NCBI GenBank assembly: GCA_964461715.1
Contig: CAYWVR010000013.1
Coordinates: forward strand, 1 to 64,000
Direction of reading: 5' to 3'
Source of the DNA: CAYWVR01 sp964461715
GTDB taxonomy: Bacteria; Planctomycetota; Phycisphaerae; FEN-1346
Length of the DNA stretch: 64,000 nucleotides
This document shows, piece after piece, positions 41,382 to 49,953 of the stretch (positions within the stretch are counted from its first letter, which is position 1; each line of letters starts with the position of its first letter). The notes beneath the pieces were generated by a model, which was not told the DNA's origin, did not search any database, and worked only from the letters and a program-made list of their open reading frames with translations. The position numbers were made by a program, and so were the translations under genes.

Positions 41382-42925
41382 GCTCTCGACGCGGGCTCGC
41401 CTTGCCGCTGCCGCCACACGAACCCCACAACCAGCATCGCGGCATAGGCCAGCAGGGCCCAGTAGAGGACCTGGAGCATGAGGCTGGTGTAATCGTCGAG
41501 GATGGCGGCCAGGGGGTAGTAGAGCGTGAAGATGAGCACCAGCCCCGCCGTCTGGGCAGACGCGAACGTCCGGCCCCACCCGAGGAAAAGGTACGCCAGT
41601 GACACGGCCAGCGTCGCCCCCGCCGCCACCGCGAAGCATGCCGTGAAGCTCGTCCAATGCTCCGAGAGGTACGCCGTCAGCGTGTAGAAGAGGAATGTCG
41701 AGCCGGCCAGGACGCCGAGCGACAAGAGGTACTCCCGCCGCTCCAGGAGCACCCACGTGAAGACAAGCACGCCCGCCATCAGCGCCAGACCCCACGGCGC
41801 CTCGTGCAACAGCCGCGACGCGTACGCCCCCGGCTGGGTCATCTCCGGCAGGACCGTGCCCATGCCGAGAGTGGTGGCGGCGTCCTTCAGGTCCCATTCC
41901 ATGACGACCGCGTCGCCCGGCTCGGTGGGCGGGGCCGCCAGCAGCGCCTCGCGGTTCGTCGGCGACATGCCGCCCACGGGCGGCGTGAAGTCCGTGTAAT
42001 GGAGCCGCTGGGGGCCCAGGCCGCTCGGGTCCGGCCGTAGCGACAGGACCATCCGGTTCGACGCCCGCTGGGCCATGTAGGCGGGCTTATAGCGGACGAA
42101 GTCCATCCCGCGCGACCGATAATGGACCTCGACCTTCGCCTCCTGTCCCGGCTCCATGGGCATCGTCCACGTCTGGTCGGTGTCGCTTCGGACGAGGTTC
42201 TCGCGCCAGTCCTGCCCGTCGACCCGGACGGTGAAGTCATCGTAGGTGCCCTGGTCGGCGGGCATCGGAAAGCGGAAGGCAGCCCGGGTGGCCTTGTCGG
42301 AGCGGTTGCGCACGAGGTACGCCAGCGTCCACTCGTCCTCATAGCCGGTGTAGTAGGCGGAGCCCTTCTGAAGGTACGTGAGCGTCAGGTCGACCCGGAC
42401 GTCGGCCGAGACGATGGAGTTCTGGGGCACGTTCTCGCGGGCGGTGCGGGTGACGAGGGTCGGGCCGCCCTCGGTCCCGACGCCGGGGGGCCGCTCGTCG
42501 CCCTCGATCTCGATCTCCCGCCCCGTCTCCTCGAAGACGAGGAAGCGGCGGACCTTCTCGATGGAGTGGGAGACCGACAGCTCGCGCTGCTCGTGCGGCA
42601 TGCCCCAGTTGGTGCGGACGGCGTACTTGTTGGCCTCGGTCTGGTTCCCGTGACGGATGCGGAACTCGCGGGATTGATGGAGCATCGAGGCCCCAAGGGC
42701 CGCCACGATCGCTGCCCCCACAACGAGAACCATCAGACCGTTCGCGAGGGCCAGAAGCACCGACCGCCACCCCCGCCCCTCCCGGGCCTCGCGGACGCTG
42801 CACCGCCACGGCGGCAGGAGCTGCAGCAGCACCGCCACCGCCAAGGCCACGAGGCCCATCGCGACCACGTATTCGGCCTTTTCCCCCACGTACTCGCGCA
42901 GGATTTCCAGCAGATTGCGATACAC
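41378..42925 (-). CDS. CreD-like inner-membrane protein
   Basis: 515 aa, GTG at 42925 with GGAGGAGG upstream. Transmembrane helices near residues 17-38 and 55-80, a large extracytoplasmic beta domain (about 85-355), then six closely spaced helices to the end. This plan and the segments PWGLALMAGVLVFTWVLLE and SLAYLFLGWGRTFASAQTAG resemble the CreD inner-membrane family, whose function is unclear. Divergent from ffh and coupled to the hydrolase gene. Confidence 0.65.
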   Translation of the reverse strand: MYRNLLEILREYVGEKAEYVVAMGLVALAVAVLLQLLPPWRCSVREAREGRGWRSVLLALANGLMVLVVGAAIVAALGASMLHQSREFRIRHGNQTEANKYAVRTNWGMPHEQRELSVSHSIEKVRRFLVFEETGREIEIEGDERPPGVGTEGGPTLVTRTARENVPQNSIVSADVRVDLTLTYLQKGSAYYTGYEDEWTLAYLVRNRSDKATRAAFRFPMPADQGTYDDFTVRVDGQDWRENLVRSDTDQTWTMPMEPGQEAKVEVHYRSRGMDFVRYKPAYMAQRASNRMVLSLRPDPSGLGPQRLHYTDFTPPVGGMSPTNREALLAAPPTEPGDAVVMEWDLKDAATTLGMGTVLPEMTQPGAYASRLLHEAPWGLALMAGVLVFTWVLLERREYLLSLGVLAGSTFLFYTLTAYLSEHWTSFTACFAVAAGATLAVSLAYLFLGWGRTFASAQTAGLVLIFTLYYPLAAILDDYTSLMLQVLYWALLAYAAMLVVGFVWRQRQGEPASRA

Positions 42926-43012
42926 GGACCATCCTCCTCCCGGGTCGATCGAGGCGCGGCGGCACAGGCTTCAGGCGTGCAGGACGGGGCCGGGGCGTGG
43001 GGCAGCGGCACA

Positions 43013-43041
43013 TTTCTACCGCGCGGACGCGGGCCCGTCAA
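43013..43041 (-). promoter_or_regulatory. sigma-70 promoter of the CreD-like/hydrolase pair
   Basis: On the minus strand, TTGACG (43036-43041) and TAGAAA (43013-43018) are 17 bp apart; start near 43006. Confidence 0.5.
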
Positions 43042-43178
43042 GCCCCGAATCACCGCGATGCGACCGGAAATCGCACCAAGGCCTATCGCTCCGGGAGCCG
43101 TTTTCGCTAAAACGTCGTTAGGATTTGCGCCAATCGGGGGAGTCCGGTGGCCACGGGCCGGGGTCGGTGGTTTTCGGC

Positions 43179-43207
43179 TTGATTCGCCGGGGCCACCCAT
43201 CTATGAT
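43179..43207 (+). promoter_or_regulatory. sigma-70 promoter of the small RNA candidate before ffh
   Basis: TTGATT (43179-43184) and TATGAT (43202-43207) are 17 bp apart; start near 43214. Confidence 0.55.
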
Positions 43208-43213
43208 AATGGC

Positions 43214-43297
43214 CGCGTCCCGGAACCCACCTCCCGGGGCCGGAGGTCCGCTACGGCGGGCGCTATTCAGTCGCCCGGCCCCGGGCTCTTTCTTTCC
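43214..43297 (+). ncRNA. short hairpin transcript upstream of ffh
   Basis: Between a good promoter and a pyrimidine tail (CTCTTTCTTTCC, 43286-43297). The main stem is CCCGGGGCCG (43233-43242) paired with CGGCCCCGGG (43276-43285); an inner GGGCG/CGCCC stem is possible. A second promoter at 43384-43411 serves ffh on its own, so this is either a separate ~84-nt RNA or an attenuated leader. It lacks the GGAA loop and GGAAGCAGC of SRP RNA. Confidence 0.42.
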
Positions 43298-43383
43298 CGT
43301 TCCCGGCACGGTCAGGCGATGTCTCGCGCATGGCCGCGTGATACAGCGTGGCCACGCCACTCGCCGTGGCTTTGCCGCCGCCC

Positions 43384-43411
43384 TTGAATCTCGCCAGCGC
43401 GCGGGTACACT
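43384..43411 (+). promoter_or_regulatory. sigma-70 promoter of ffh
   Basis: TTGAAT (43384-43389) and TACACT (43406-43411) are 16 bp apart; start near 43418, a 34-nt leader. Confidence 0.5.
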
Positions 43412-43451
43412 GAATCGACGTCCCCGTGTCCCCGAAACCCGCGAGAGGACC

Positions 43452-44864
43452 ATGTTCGAGAGTCTGACCGAGAAGCTCAACGGCGTCGTTCGGAACCTCA
43501 GCGGCCGCGGGCGCCTCCGCGAATCCAACATCCAGGACGCCCTCCGCCAGGTCCGCACGGCCCTGCTGGAGGCCGACGTCCAGATTCAAGTGGCCCGTGA
43601 CTTCATCGAGCGGGTCCGCGAGAAGGCCCTCGGTCAGGAGGTCCTCAAGACCCTCCGCCCGGACCAGGTCTTCATCAAGGTCCTCTACGATGAGATGGTC
43701 GAACTGATGGGCCCGGTGGACCCGAAGATCCCCCGGGCCGACGCCCCGCCCACGGTCATCATGCTGGCGGGCCTGCAGGGCTCCGGCAAGACGACCACCG
43801 CTGGCAAGCTCGCCCGCCTCATCCAGGAGAAGGGCCACCGGCCCCTCCTCGTGGCGTGCGATTGCCACCGCCCGGCGGCGGTCGAACAGCTCATGGTCGT
43901 GGCAGGCCAAGTCGACACCCCCGTCTACAGCGAGGGCATCGGCGACCCGGTGCGCATCGCCAAGAAGGGCCTCAAGGCCGCCCGCGCCCAGAACGCCGAC
44001 ACGGTCATCGTGGACACGGCCGGCCGCCTCCACATCGACCAGGCGATGATGCGTGAGGCGAAGGACATCGCCAAGGCGGTCTCGCCCCACCAGATCTACC
44101 TCGTCTGCGACGCCATGACCGGCCAGGACGCCGTCACCAGCGCCCGGGAGTTCAACGAGGCCCTCGAGCTCTCGGCCGTCATTCTGACGAAGCTCGACGG
44201 CGACGCGCGCGGCGGGGCGGCCCTCTCGGTGAAGGCCGTCACGGGCAAGCCCATCAAGTTCGTCGGCGTCGGCGAGAAGCTCGACCGGCTCGAGGAGTTC
44301 CACCCCGACCGGATGGCCAACCGCATCCTGGGCATGGGCGACGTGGTCAGTCTCGTGGAGAAGGCCCAGCATGCCGTCGACGAGGAAGAGGCCGTGCGGA
44401 TGCAGGAGAAGCTCCGCAAGGCCGAGTTCGGCCTCGACGATTTCCTCGGCCAGATCCGCCAGATGCGGAAGATGGGGCCCCTGAAGGAGATCCTCTCGAT
44501 GATCCCCGGCATGGGCTCAGCCATGAAGGACCTGCCCGTCGACGACGCCGAACTCGACCAGACCGAGGCGATCATCCATTCCATGACTCCCGCCGAGCGA
44601 TCCAAACCCGAGCTGATCGACGCCTCTCGGCGACGCCGCATCGCCCGGGGGTGTGGCATGGACCCGCAGGACGTGGCGGGTCTCGTCAAGAGCTTCGGCC
44701 AGGTTCGCGACATGATCAAACAGATGCAGGGCCAGGGCATGTTCGGCGGCGGGCGGCGAGCCATGGCCCAGCAAATGGCCTCCATCGACCTCTTTGGCGG
44801 CCCCACCCGCAAGAAACGCCGCCGCTCCAAACGCAAGAAACGCCGCAAGGGCAAGTCGCGGTAG
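43452..44864 (+). CDS. ffh: signal recognition particle protein
   Basis: 470 aa, ATG at 43452 after GAGAGGA. SRP54 GTPase that binds signal peptides at the ribosome with SRP RNA. N domain (residues 1-90), G domain with LQGSGKTTTAGKLA (P-loop), DTAGRLHID and TKLDGDARGGAA, and an M domain with MIPGMGSA and RRRRIARGCG (usual form RIAxGSG). The C-terminus is a very basic tail (KKRRRSKRKKRRKGKSR). Confidence 0.95.
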   Translation: MFESLTEKLNGVVRNLSGRGRLRESNIQDALRQVRTALLEADVQIQVARDFIERVREKALGQEVLKTLRPDQVFIKVLYDEMVELMGPVDPKIPRADAPPTVIMLAGLQGSGKTTTAGKLARLIQEKGHRPLLVACDCHRPAAVEQLMVVAGQVDTPVYSEGIGDPVRIAKKGLKAARAQNADTVIVDTAGRLHIDQAMMREAKDIAKAVSPHQIYLVCDAMTGQDAVTSAREFNEALELSAVILTKLDGDARGGAALSVKAVTGKPIKFVGVGEKLDRLEEFHPDRMANRILGMGDVVSLVEKAQHAVDEEEAVRMQEKLRKAEFGLDDFLGQIRQMRKMGPLKEILSMIPGMGSAMKDLPVDDAELDQTEAIIHSMTPAERSKPELIDASRRRRIARGCGMDPQDVAGLVKSFGQVRDMIKQMQGQGMFGGGRRAMAQQMASIDLFGGPTRKKRRRSKRKKRRKGKSR

Positions 44865-44885
44865 CGCCCGGCCCGGCGGCCGGGC

Positions 44886-45663
44886 CGTGGAAGGTCGGCT
44901 GCGCCTACGCGACGTACACGGACGACGGGAAGCCGCCGGCGTTTGAGCACGGGGGCCCGATGCGCGGTGAGCCGCTCGGGCCGATGCTCCTCGACCCGAT
45001 CATGGGCGAGACCGGTGCTGCGCCGGCCCAGGTGGCCATGGCCGGCGGCGCCCTGTCGCGCCGAGCCCTGTACGCCCGCTTCGTGCCCGTCGCTCGACGG
45101 CCTGACGCCCGTCTGGGTCGAGGAGGGCCCGGAGACCGTGTCCCAGCTTGCCGAACGTGCCGCGGGGACCACTGCCCGGCCAAGTGCCGACGGGACCCGC
45201 CTGGCATGACCTCGCCCGTCCCAAGGCGCGGTCGCGGCACGAGGGCGAGACGATCTACGGCCTCGACGTGGCGATCGAGGACGGGACGCTGACCGTCCGC
45301 TCGGAAATGCCGATGATCACGTGGCCGGACCTGCACCTCCTGGCCCGGTGGTGGGTGAACGGGCGCCCGGTGCGGCCCGCGCGACCCGAGAGCGTGCGAT
45401 CGATCAGCCTCGGACGGCTCGTCTCAACGGGGACGGAGATGCGCGTCGACTTCCGCCTGCCCAAGACCCTCGGCCCGCTGAAGGTCGGCGACACGGTCGG
45501 CCTCCAGCTCCTCTACTCGCCCGGCATGATTGCCCAGCTCCCCACGTTCCCCTGTCCCGAGACCCTCGCCTCGTCCTCCCCCACCTCCACCGCCCGCGTC
45601 CCGCTTCTCAGCCGCCGTCTCGACGTCCGCGTCACCGAGCCGATGCTCGCCTCACGCCCGTAG
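44886..45663 (+). pseudogene. frameshifted gene remnant, family unknown
   Basis: Coding character runs across three frames in turn: KVGCAYATYTDDGKPPAFEHG to about 45085, then SLDGLTPVWVEEGPETVSQLAE to about 45170, then GPAWHDLARPKARSRHEGET to the stop at 45663. The last part (TVRSEMPMITWPDLHLLARW and KVGDTVGLQLLYSPG) looks like an immunoglobulin-type beta domain. At least two frameshifts and no clear start. I recognise no family. Confidence 0.5.
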
Positions 45664-45740
45664 AGGTAGAGGATCGTCACAAGGAATTGGCTGCTCTGCG
45701 GCGAAATCGGCCACGGTCAGACGACCCCCACGAGCCCCTG

Positions 45741-45843
45741 CAACAAAGGGGACATTTTCCTTTTTTACAGAACTGGAGGCCCCGAAATCGTCTTCTTGCT
45801 AGCGCCAGGGCGATTTCGAAAAAGGGGAATGTCCCCTTTGTTG
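45741..45843. repeat. 103-bp MITE-like inverted-repeat element
   Basis: The ends, CAACAAAGGGGACATT... (45741-45766) and its complement ending CCCCTTTGTTG (45818-45843), match at 23 of 26 positions. Inside, CGAAATCG (45783-45790) and CGATTTCG (45811-45818) pair perfectly. The right end is itself a palindrome, AAAGGGGA-ATG-TCCCCTTT. The whole can fold as one long hairpin. It ends 9 bp before the stop of the UroD-like gene and follows a pseudogene. AT-rich against its surroundings. Confidence 0.75.
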
Positions 45844-45851
45844 CGCAGGCT

Positions 45852-46943
45852 TCAGGAGACGCCGTAGGCCTCGATCTTCCGCAGGGCCTTGTCACGCCCT
45901 TCCGGCTTCACAGTCTGGAAGCTCAGGGCGATGCCGCGGGCAGTGCCGAGGCGCTGGACAAGGCGGTCGAAGTCCTCGAGGGTCCCCGTGAACTGGACCC
46001 GCTTGCCGGCGGCGAGGATCCGCTCGTAGACCTCCGGCCACGCCCCGGGCGGCGGCTGGCCGGCCCCGGGCACCCACTGGACCCCCGCCAGCTCCGGAAT
46101 CTCCAGCAGGAGATCCAGGTGCGGCAGCTGGCCCACCCCGTCCAGATGATAGAACCCATCGTCCAGGCGTCGGCACGTCGCGGCCAGCTCCGGTCGCACG
46201 AACCGCTCGAACATCCGCGGGCCGATCATGTAGGCAAAGTCGCACTGGAGCATGTAATGCGACCGGGGCGCGAAGAGCCCGGCCCACGCCGACCACCCCG
46301 GGTCCGTCCGCCGCAGGATCGCATCGAAGTGCTCGAACGCCGCCCACCATGCCTCGTGGATTTGCCACGTGAGACGCTCGACCGCCTCCGGATGGTCCAC
46401 GAGGGCCAGGAGCATCTTCTCGCCGGGGTAGAAGCTGGCGAGGACATCGACCGCCCCGCCGAGGTCGGTCATGGCCACCTGCACGAGCCCCTGCCACCGC
46501 CGGCCGGCGGCCCGCATGATCTTCGCGATGCGGCGGACCCAGGGGTGGTCGATGTCGAGCGCGAGGTCGCGCTGCGCGAGGGGCACGTCGCGGTCCGGTT
46601 GGAACCAGACGGTAACGGCCGGCGGCTTCGAGACCTCTGTCCGGGCCCCGAGAAACGCTGCCAGCACGCCGGGTCCGAAGTTCGGCCACACGTGCGGGAA
46701 GGCGTCGCCGAGGAACTCGCGGCCGGCAAGCTGCCAGTCCCACACGTCAACGATCGCCTCCGCCGGGACCGACGCATCGTAGCTGGCCGTGCGGCCCCGC
46801 GGCTCTACGGCCGGCGGCGCGCGGCCCGGGTCGCCGCCTTTGACGACCAAGGGGATGATAGGCCGCTCCAGCCGCCCTTCCCACCACGCGGTCCAGTCGG
46901 CCCGGACCTTGGCCCAGCGCTCCTCGGTGAAGTCGATAGGCAC
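45852..46943 (-). CDS. uroporphyrinogen decarboxylase-like (URO-D superfamily) protein
   Basis: 363 aa from the GTG at 46943 (GGGAGG upstream). The opening ERWAKVRADWTAWWEGRLERP and the later FYPGEKMLLALVDHPEAVERL, CDFAYMIGPRMFERFVRPEL and GVGQLPHLDLLLEIPELAGVQWVPG fit the URO-D fold as used in methyltransferases rather than HemE. The true reaction is unknown. It follows an aminotransferase gene by 17 bp on the same strand. Confidence 0.72.
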   Translation of the reverse strand: MPIDFTEERWAKVRADWTAWWEGRLERPIIPLVVKGGDPGRAPPAVEPRGRTASYDASVPAEAIVDVWDWQLAGREFLGDAFPHVWPNFGPGVLAAFLGARTEVSKPPAVTVWFQPDRDVPLAQRDLALDIDHPWVRRIAKIMRAAGRRWQGLVQVAMTDLGGAVDVLASFYPGEKMLLALVDHPEAVERLTWQIHEAWWAAFEHFDAILRRTDPGWSAWAGLFAPRSHYMLQCDFAYMIGPRMFERFVRPELAATCRRLDDGFYHLDGVGQLPHLDLLLEIPELAGVQWVPGAGQPPPGAWPEVYERILAAGKRVQFTGTLEDFDRLVQRLGTARGIALSFQTVKPEGRDKALRKIEAYGVS

Positions 46944-46960
46944 AGGGTCGGACCTCCCGA

Positions 46961-48253
46961 TTACGTGGCCACGCGCCCGAGCGCCCGGGCCAGCCGCGTC
47001 GCGCCCTCGACGAGGGTCGCCTCGTCGGGGAAGACGTAGCAGAGGCGCATCGAGCGGCGATTGACGGAACGGATCGTGCCCTCGGGGCCCGTCGGGACGG
47101 CGCACAGCTCGCCGGGGACGTAGAGGACCTTCTCCTCAAGGGCGGCCTTAAAGAGCGGCGACTCGGCCCCCGTCTCGATGCCCTTCGGCAGCGTCGTCCA
47201 GACGTACATGCCGCCTCGGGGCAGGGCATAATCGAGCTTAAGGTCCGGCGGGACGTGCGCTTCGAGCGTCTCGATCATCAGGGCACACTTGCGCCGGTAC
47301 CGCTCCCGCAGCCCCTCCGTGTGCCGCGCGCACTCGCCGCTTGTAACGAGCCGCAGGGCGAGCTGCTGGCAGAGGTTCGAGGACCCGAAGTCGTGGTGGC
47401 CCTTGAACCGGAGGATGACGTCCCGCACCGGCCGCGGCGCGAGGCCAAACCCCAGCCGCAGCCCCGGCGAGAGGCACTTCGAGAGCGACTGGGTGTAGGC
47501 GATCCACTCCATCGCGGGCTGTCGCTCAAAAAGCGGGGCCGTATCCTCGACGGCCGGGAACCGCAGGTCCCGGTAGGCGGCATCCTCGACGACCAGGGCC
47601 CGAAGGCCCCGCTCCCGCCACCGGACCAGGAGGTCGTAGACGGCGTCGCGCCGCTCAGGCGCGAGGCTGACGCCCGTCGGGTTCGCGAAGTAGGTCATCA
47701 GGTAGATGAGCTTGACGCGCCCCAAGCGCCCCTCGGCCCCCAGGGACTCAAGCGCCTGCTCCAGCGCCTCCGGCCGCAGGCCCTCGTGATCGCAGGCCGC
47801 GCCGCGAAGCACCGCCCCGAACGACTCGAGCGCCCCGACGTAAACGAAGTACGAGGGATCCTCGGTCAGGACGACGTCGCCGGGGTCGAGGAGGGCCTCG
47901 GCCAGGAGGTAGAGGAACTGCTGGCTGCCGCTCGTGATGACGACGTCCTCGGGCCCGACGCCGCGCCAGAGGGGGGCGCCGGACCCGGCCCGCAGCGTCT
48001 CCAGCACCGCCTCGCGCAGGCGCGGGTCGCCGTGGGTCGTGCCGTACTGGAGGGCGGCCCGTCCGAGGTGCGGGTCGGCCAGAAGGTCGCAGGCGGCCCG
48101 GGCGGCGGCCCGGTGCGGCAGGGCCTCCTGATCCACGAACCCCGCGGCCAGGCTCACCAAGTCCGGCACCTCGAGGGCCCGGGCCATGAGCCAGCTGATG
48201 GCGGGGTCGCGGCCGGCGCGCCCGCGCTCGGAGAATGGGAAGTCGGCGCCCAT
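46961..48253 (-). CDS. PLP-dependent class I/II aminotransferase
   Basis: 430 aa, ATG at 48253. Fold-type I; PLP Lys in YTQSLSKCLSPGLRLGF, with YFANPTGVSLAPERR and the VVEDAAYRDLRF Asp-x-x-Tyr region. It resembles 2-aminoadipate/aromatic aminotransferases and the catalytic part of MocR regulators, without a DNA-binding domain. Substrate unknown. It sits between the DUF1080 and URO-D-like genes in one minus-strand run. Confidence 0.85.
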   Translation of the reverse strand: MGADFPFSERGRAGRDPAISWLMARALEVPDLVSLAAGFVDQEALPHRAAARAACDLLADPHLGRAALQYGTTHGDPRLREAVLETLRAGSGAPLWRGVGPEDVVITSGSQQFLYLLAEALLDPGDVVLTEDPSYFVYVGALESFGAVLRGAACDHEGLRPEALEQALESLGAEGRLGRVKLIYLMTYFANPTGVSLAPERRDAVYDLLVRWRERGLRALVVEDAAYRDLRFPAVEDTAPLFERQPAMEWIAYTQSLSKCLSPGLRLGFGLAPRPVRDVILRFKGHHDFGSSNLCQQLALRLVTSGECARHTEGLRERYRRKCALMIETLEAHVPPDLKLDYALPRGGMYVWTTLPKGIETGAESPLFKAALEEKVLYVPGELCAVPTGPEGTIRSVNRRSMRLCYVFPDEATLVEGATRLARALGRVAT

Positions 48254-48268
48254 GTCCCGGTTATCGAC

Positions 48269-48934
48269 CTACAGGGGCCGAATCTTGATGTCGCGGAACC
48301 AGACGGGATCGCCGTGGTCCTGGAGGGCAATGCGCCCCCGCTCGGCCTTCGCGAAGCCCGCGAACTTCGTGAACTTCGAGTCGGCCACCAGCGCCTCGAA
48401 TTCCGGGCTCCCGATCTCGAAGCGGAGCGTCTCCGTCCCATTCAGGCCGAACGCGACGTTCGGCCCGACGGCCCGGATGGTGGCGGTGTTCCACTCCCCC
48501 GCCGGCTTCGAGTAATCCTTGCCACCCTTGGGGGGGATGAGGGCGTAGAGGGAGCCGACCATGGTCTTCGGGTTCGCGCCGTCGCGATGGCCCGTCTCGG
48601 GGTCGTTGTCGATGATCTGCTGCTCCGGCCCGGTCCGCCAGACGGTCTCCTCCTCGTCGGTGACGCGGAAGAAAATGCCGGAGTTGCCGCCTTCGGAGAT
48701 CTTCCAGTCGAGGGAAAGCTCGAAGTCGCCGAAGCTCTCCTTGGTGACAATGTCGCCGGCCTTCTCGATGCGTGTGAGGGTCCCGTCGACAGCCTGCCAC
48801 GCCTCGGGCAGGTGGTCCTTGCGGAATCCAATCCAGGCGTCGGTCGAGGTCCCGTCGAAAAGGAGTTTCCAGCCGTCGGCCTTCTCGACCTCCGTCAGCG
48901 TGTTCGGTTTCGGTTCACCGCAGCAGCAGCCCAT
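48269..48934 (-). CDS. DUF1080 (3-keto-disaccharide hydrolase) domain protein
   Basis: 221 aa, ATG at 48934. The concanavalin-like DUF1080 domain starts with GWKLLFDGTSTDAWIG; FELSLDWKISEGGNSGIFFRV, EQQIIDN and WNTATIRAVG are hallmarks, ending IALQDHGDPVWFRDIKIRPL. Members are very abundant in planctomycetes and include 3-keto-glycoside hydrolases. There is no signal peptide; instead the N-terminus is MGCCCGEPKPN with three consecutive Cys. First gene of the run to the URO-D-like gene. Confidence 0.88.
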   Translation of the reverse strand: MGCCCGEPKPNTLTEVEKADGWKLLFDGTSTDAWIGFRKDHLPEAWQAVDGTLTRIEKAGDIVTKESFGDFELSLDWKISEGGNSGIFFRVTDEEETVWRTGPEQQIIDNDPETGHRDGANPKTMVGSLYALIPPKGGKDYSKPAGEWNTATIRAVGPNVAFGLNGTETLRFEIGSPEFEALVADSKFTKFAGFAKAERGRIALQDHGDPVWFRDIKIRPL

Positions 48935-48987
48935 GTTTCGCCCTTTGCCTCGCCCCGACCCCAGTGCCAGGGAGTATCAAAGGGGCG

Positions 48988-49016
48988 AGTCTAGCGGCGC
49001 CGCGATGCGGACACAA
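48988..49016 (-). promoter_or_regulatory. sigma-70 promoter of the DUF1080 run
   Basis: On the minus strand, TTGTGT (49011-49016) and TAGACT (48988-48993) are 17 bp apart; start near 48981. Confidence 0.4.
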
Positions 49017-49030
49017 GGGGTTTGCGCCGG

Positions 49031-49852
49031 CTACAGCACCACCACCGGGCCCGGGGCGAACTGGTCGGCGGCGGAGAAGTCGACGGCGCCGGCTCGGCAG
49101 GAGGCGAGGCGGGCCTGGGCCTCGATGGCGAGGCGCGGCGTGTTGCAGTCCCGCGAGAGATGCGCGAGGATGACGTGCTTCAGTCGGCCCGGGCGACCGC
49201 GGCCCGATACCGCCGCCACGGCCTCGGCGGCGGCCGCGTTCGAGAGATGCCCGTGCGGGCCCGCGATCCGGTCAATCAGGTCCCACGGACGACCGCTTCG
49301 CGAGAGCATCTCCGGGTCGTGGTTCGATTCCAGGACGAGGCAGTCCGCCCCCGTGAACCACTCCAGCCCGCCGTGCGGCACGTGGCCGAGGTCGGTCGCC
49401 ACGGTCGCCACGCGCCGCCACGCGCCTGACCCGAGCGTGAACCGGAACCCCAGGCACCGGCCGGGGGCATCGTGCGGCAGGTCGAAGGCCTCGGCCACCA
49501 GGTCGCCCACGGCGACCGGCTCGCCGTTGACGGGGCGAGCCAGCCCCACCGCCATCAGCTTCCGGAACCCCGGCACGCGCAGCGTCAGTTCCGCGAAGTT
49601 GTCGTTCGTCGAATGGACCGGCACGCCGTAGCGGACGCAGAACCCGGCGGCCGCCTGCGAGAAGTGGTCCCGGTGCGTGTGCGTCAGGAGCACCGCCCCC
49701 AGGTCCTCCGGGCCCAGGCCCGCGTGCGCAAGGCCCGCCTTGACCCGCTTCTGGGTGGTTCCGAAATCGACGAGGACAGCGGCCCGGTCGGTGCGGACCA
49801 GCAGGGCGTTGCCGAGGCTCCCGCTGGCGATCGGACAGACGACGGAAGGCAT
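49031..49852 (-). CDS. MBL-fold metallohydrolase (YycJ/WalJ type)
   Basis: 273 aa, ATG at 49852. Metallo-beta-lactamase motifs: LLTHTHRDHFSQA (HxHxDH), VATDLGHVP, LESNHDPEML and LAHLSRDCNTP. The start ASGSLGNALLVRT (usual SGSxGNxxxV) and the SNHD and HLSxDxNTP elements are typical of the YycJ/WalJ subfamily, proposed DNA exonucleases. It lies 101 bp after nif3 on the same strand. Confidence 0.87.
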   Translation of the reverse strand: MPSVVCPIASGSLGNALLVRTDRAAVLVDFGTTQKRVKAGLAHAGLGPEDLGAVLLTHTHRDHFSQAAAGFCVRYGVPVHSTNDNFAELTLRVPGFRKLMAVGLARPVNGEPVAVGDLVAEAFDLPHDAPGRCLGFRFTLGSGAWRRVATVATDLGHVPHGGLEWFTGADCLVLESNHDPEMLSRSGRPWDLIDRIAGPHGHLSNAAAAEAVAAVSGRGRPGRLKHVILAHLSRDCNTPRLAIEAQARLASCRAGAVDFSAADQFAPGPVVVL

Positions 49853-49953
49853 GCCCCACTCCCCACGTTTCGTCGCGGACTCCCCGGTCCGCAGGAAGCT
49901 CCTGTGACTCGAACCACGCGCGCGGCGGCCGCACCACGGCCAACAAGACGCAG

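Noticed and set aside
43214..43297. SRP RNA next to ffh.
   Set aside because: The GGAA tetraloop and GGAAGCAGC internal-loop motif are absent.
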